Source of the DNA: Pedobacter hartonius
Lineage (GTDB): Bacteria; Bacteroidota; Bacteroidia; Sphingobacteriales; Sphingobacteriaceae
Direction of reading: 5' to 3'
Assembly (NCBI RefSeq): GCF_900107535.1
Contig: NZ_FNRA01000001.1
Coordinates: 186,001 to 250,000 of the forward strand
Length of the DNA stretch: 64,000 nucleotides
The notes beneath the pieces are model-generated. The model ran no database searches. It was given only the letters and a program-made list of their open reading frames with translations, and had not been told where the DNA came from. Made by a program: the position numbers and the translations under genes. Positions 62,511-64,000 of this stretch are shown piece by piece (within the stretch, counting starts at the first letter, position 1; each line of letters opens with the position of its first letter).

Positions 62511-64000
62511 AGTTTATAGTTTTTGTTTATATTAATTTTCTTTTCCAGTTTGATCTCCTGTGAACCTGCTCCTATTCTAAGTGTAAAGTCCCCCGCTTCA
62601 ACAACTTTCTGCATTTGCTGGTTCAGCAAACTCAAATCCTGTTTATGCAGTACAAAAGATACCGTTTTTGTTTGTCCTGCTTTGATATTTATACGGCTGA
62701 AAGCCTTCAGTTGCTCTACAGGCGTAACCACAGAAGAAACATCATCCCGCACGTATAACTGTGTCACCTCATCCCCGTCCCTGTCACTCTCATTGGTTAC
62801 AGCCACACTTACATTCAGTGTCAGGTCATCCGCTTCGCTTACTTCTGCTTTCAGGTCACTATACTTAAATTTACTAAAACTTAAGCCATATCCAAAACTA
62901 TAAAGCGGGCTCGCAGGGCCTTCCACATAATCATGTCTGGAGGAGTTCTGGTAGTTATAGTAAACCGGCAGTTGGCCTACAGATCTTGGGATCGAAACAG
63001 GCAACCTTCCGGCAGGGTTATAATCACCAAATAAAACATCAGCAATTGCATTTCCACCTTCCTGTCCGGGGTACCAGGCAGAAACAATGGCTGACACATG
63101 TTCAGCAGGCCAGTTCAGGTTCAAAGGCCTGCCGCCAATGAACACAAGGATCACAGGTTTGCCTGTTTTAACCACGGCCTGCAATAACTCCAGCTGCCTA
63201 CCCATCAGGTCGAGCGTAGAGCGGTCAAATCCTTCACCGCTTTCCATATCGCTCAGGCCGGTAGTTCCCTGACTTACAGTAGCTGCGCCGGTGCTGATAT
63301 ACTCGGTTTTAAAATCGCGTGCACTGGAACCTCCCAGTACAACAACCGCCACGTCCGACTGTTCCGCAGCAGCCACTGCATCAGCAATGTGAACATCCGC
63401 CGTATCCCTGATTGCACAGCCCTTTACATAGTTTACTTTGGCAGAAGGCAGTTTAGCTTTTATACCTTCCAAAACGGTGATAATGGCTTTAGGATCCTGC
63501 GGCGCAGTATAGTCGCCCAGCTGGTTGTAGACATTATCAGCATTTGGCCCGATTACTGCGATAGAACCAATATTTTTCTTTAGCGGAAGGGCAGACGATT
63601 CATTCTTCAGAAGGATCAATGATTCCTGTGCCACCTTACGCGCCAATGCTACTGTGGCAGCATTCCTTACAAATTTCTGAGCCGCTTTAGGGTCAACATA
63701 AGGGTTTTCAAATAAGCCCATTTCAAACTTCTGCGTCAGCAGGCGGCCAACTGCCTCATCAATTCTTTGCTGGGAAACGCGGCCATCTTTAACGGCTGCA
63801 AGCAAGGGCGCAGAAAAAATCTGCCCGCCAAGATCGTTATCCAGCCCCGCATTCATAGCCAATACAGCTGCATCAGCAGGATTTGCTGCCACATGCTGCG
63901 TCATTACCAGGCCGTCTATACTTCCCAGATCGGAAACTGAAAAACCTTTGAATCCCCATTGTTTATGCAAAAGTGTATCCAGCAGGTATGGGTTACTGCT
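62507..64000 (-). CDS. Glycoside hydrolase family 3 protein, C-terminal part (cut by window edge)
   Basis: The frame is open through base 64000, with SNPYLLDTLLHKQWGFKGFS as the first visible residues, so the N-terminal barrel half starts outside the window. The nucleophile motif is GFSVSDLGSIDGLV (Asp of SD), and the second domain carries SIAVIGPNADNVYNQLGDYT, VLEGIKAKLPSAKVNYVKGC and AVVVLGGSS. PAGRLPVSIPRSVGQLPVYY and the fibronectin-III-like C-terminus (FTLRIGAGSQEIKLEKKINI) are typical of beta-glucosidase-type GH3. The stop overlaps the GH20 start (ATGA), forming a glycosidase operon. Confidence 0.95.
   Translation of the reverse strand, partial: SSNPYLLDTLLHKQWGFKGFSVSDLGSIDGLVMTQHVAANPADAAVLAMNAGLDNDLGGQIFSAPLLAAVKDGRVSQQRIDEAVGRLLTQKFEMGLFENPYVDPKAAQKFVRNAATVALARKVAQESLILLKNESSALPLKKNIGSIAVIGPNADNVYNQLGDYTAPQDPKAIITVLEGIKAKLPSAKVNYVKGCAIRDTADVHIADAVAAAEQSDVAVVVLGGSSARDFKTEYISTGAATVSQGTTGLSDMESGEGFDRSTLDLMGRQLELLQAVVKTGKPVILVFIGGRPLNLNWPAEHVSAIVSAWYPGQEGGNAIADVLFGDYNPAGRLPVSIPRSVGQLPVYYNYQNSSRHDYVEGPASPLYSFGYGLSFSKFKYSDLKAEVSEADDLTLNVSVAVTNESDRDGDEVTQLYVRDDVSSVVTPVEQLKAFSRINIKAGQTKTVSFVLHKQDLSLLNQQMQKVVEAGDFTLRIGAGSQEIKLEKKININKNYKL

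Noticed and set aside
1..64000. CRISPR arrays, tRNA or rRNA genes
   Set aside because: No regularly spaced direct repeats, cloverleaf with a CCA-type end, or rRNA signature sequences were noticed in reading. A tRNAscan or CRISPR finder run would settle it.

Overview
The window reads as chromosome of a Bacteroidota bacterium, most likely Sphingobacteriaceae close to Pedobacter. This is an inference from gene content: an HAE1 RND pump with its own TolC-type lipoprotein, DUF6266 and DUF6702 proteins, SbcDC, a glk-gnd-zwf-pgl operon, GH20/GH3/GH43 enzymes, an L27 with an Ala/Lys tail, AT-rich spacers and mostly weak Shine-Dalgarno sequences. I saw no rRNA, tRNA or CRISPR array. Both edges cut genes: sbcC on the left and a GH3 glycosidase on the right.

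Layout. 1-2.6 kb: sbcD and the start of sbcC, plus two small conserved genes. 2.7-9.4 kb: a TetR-controlled RND efflux operon with four copies of the palindrome TAAC-N3-GTTA at its promoters. 9.5-13.1 kb: a truncated glycosidase tail, a duplicated retropepsin-like protease, a GNAT enzyme and a Crp-like regulator. 13.2-21.6 kb: an accessory island with an IS3 remnant, a frameshifted lipoprotein gene, a helix-turn-helix gene driving two tandem paralogues of unknown function, a degenerate MocR-like protein, a lysis-like cassette (three-TM protein, CHAP-type endopeptidase, lipoprotein with C-terminal TM), two related surface-type proteins and a 150-bp palindromic element. 21.6-26.9 kb: an AraC-controlled sugar-acid locus (truncated DUF3826, DHDPS-family lyase, SSS symporter, mannonate dehydratase). 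26.9-34.8 kb: a DUF6702 protein, a secreted M1 peptidase and the oxidative pentose-phosphate operon led by a polyphosphate-glucokinase-like ROK kinase. 34.8-35.4 kb: a frameshifted ORF6N gene.

35.5-41.0 kb holds the most interesting system: a tight seven-gene operon with an FAD oxidoreductase, a methyltransferase, a type III polyketide synthase, a FabZ-like dehydratase, a FabF-like ketosynthase, an acyl carrier protein and a phosphopantetheinyl transferase. It looks like a self-contained pathway in which a dedicated fatty-acid-like module makes an acyl starter that the type III PKS extends and that is then methylated and oxidised. The product cannot be read from sequence.

41-64 kb is mostly conserved: ppx-ppk1 (convergent with the PKS operon), a histone-H1-like protein, yajQ, a GNAT, a GH43 enzyme, a conserved unknown, a fused Dpp-type ABC ATPase, rnr, a CarboxypepD_reg protein, a polyprenyl synthetase, a PAS-HisKA-REC protein lacking an ATPase domain, an XRE regulator, rpmA-rplU, an SDF symporter, a sigma/membrane-protein pair, a lipoprotein, and a GH20-GH3 glycosidase operon.
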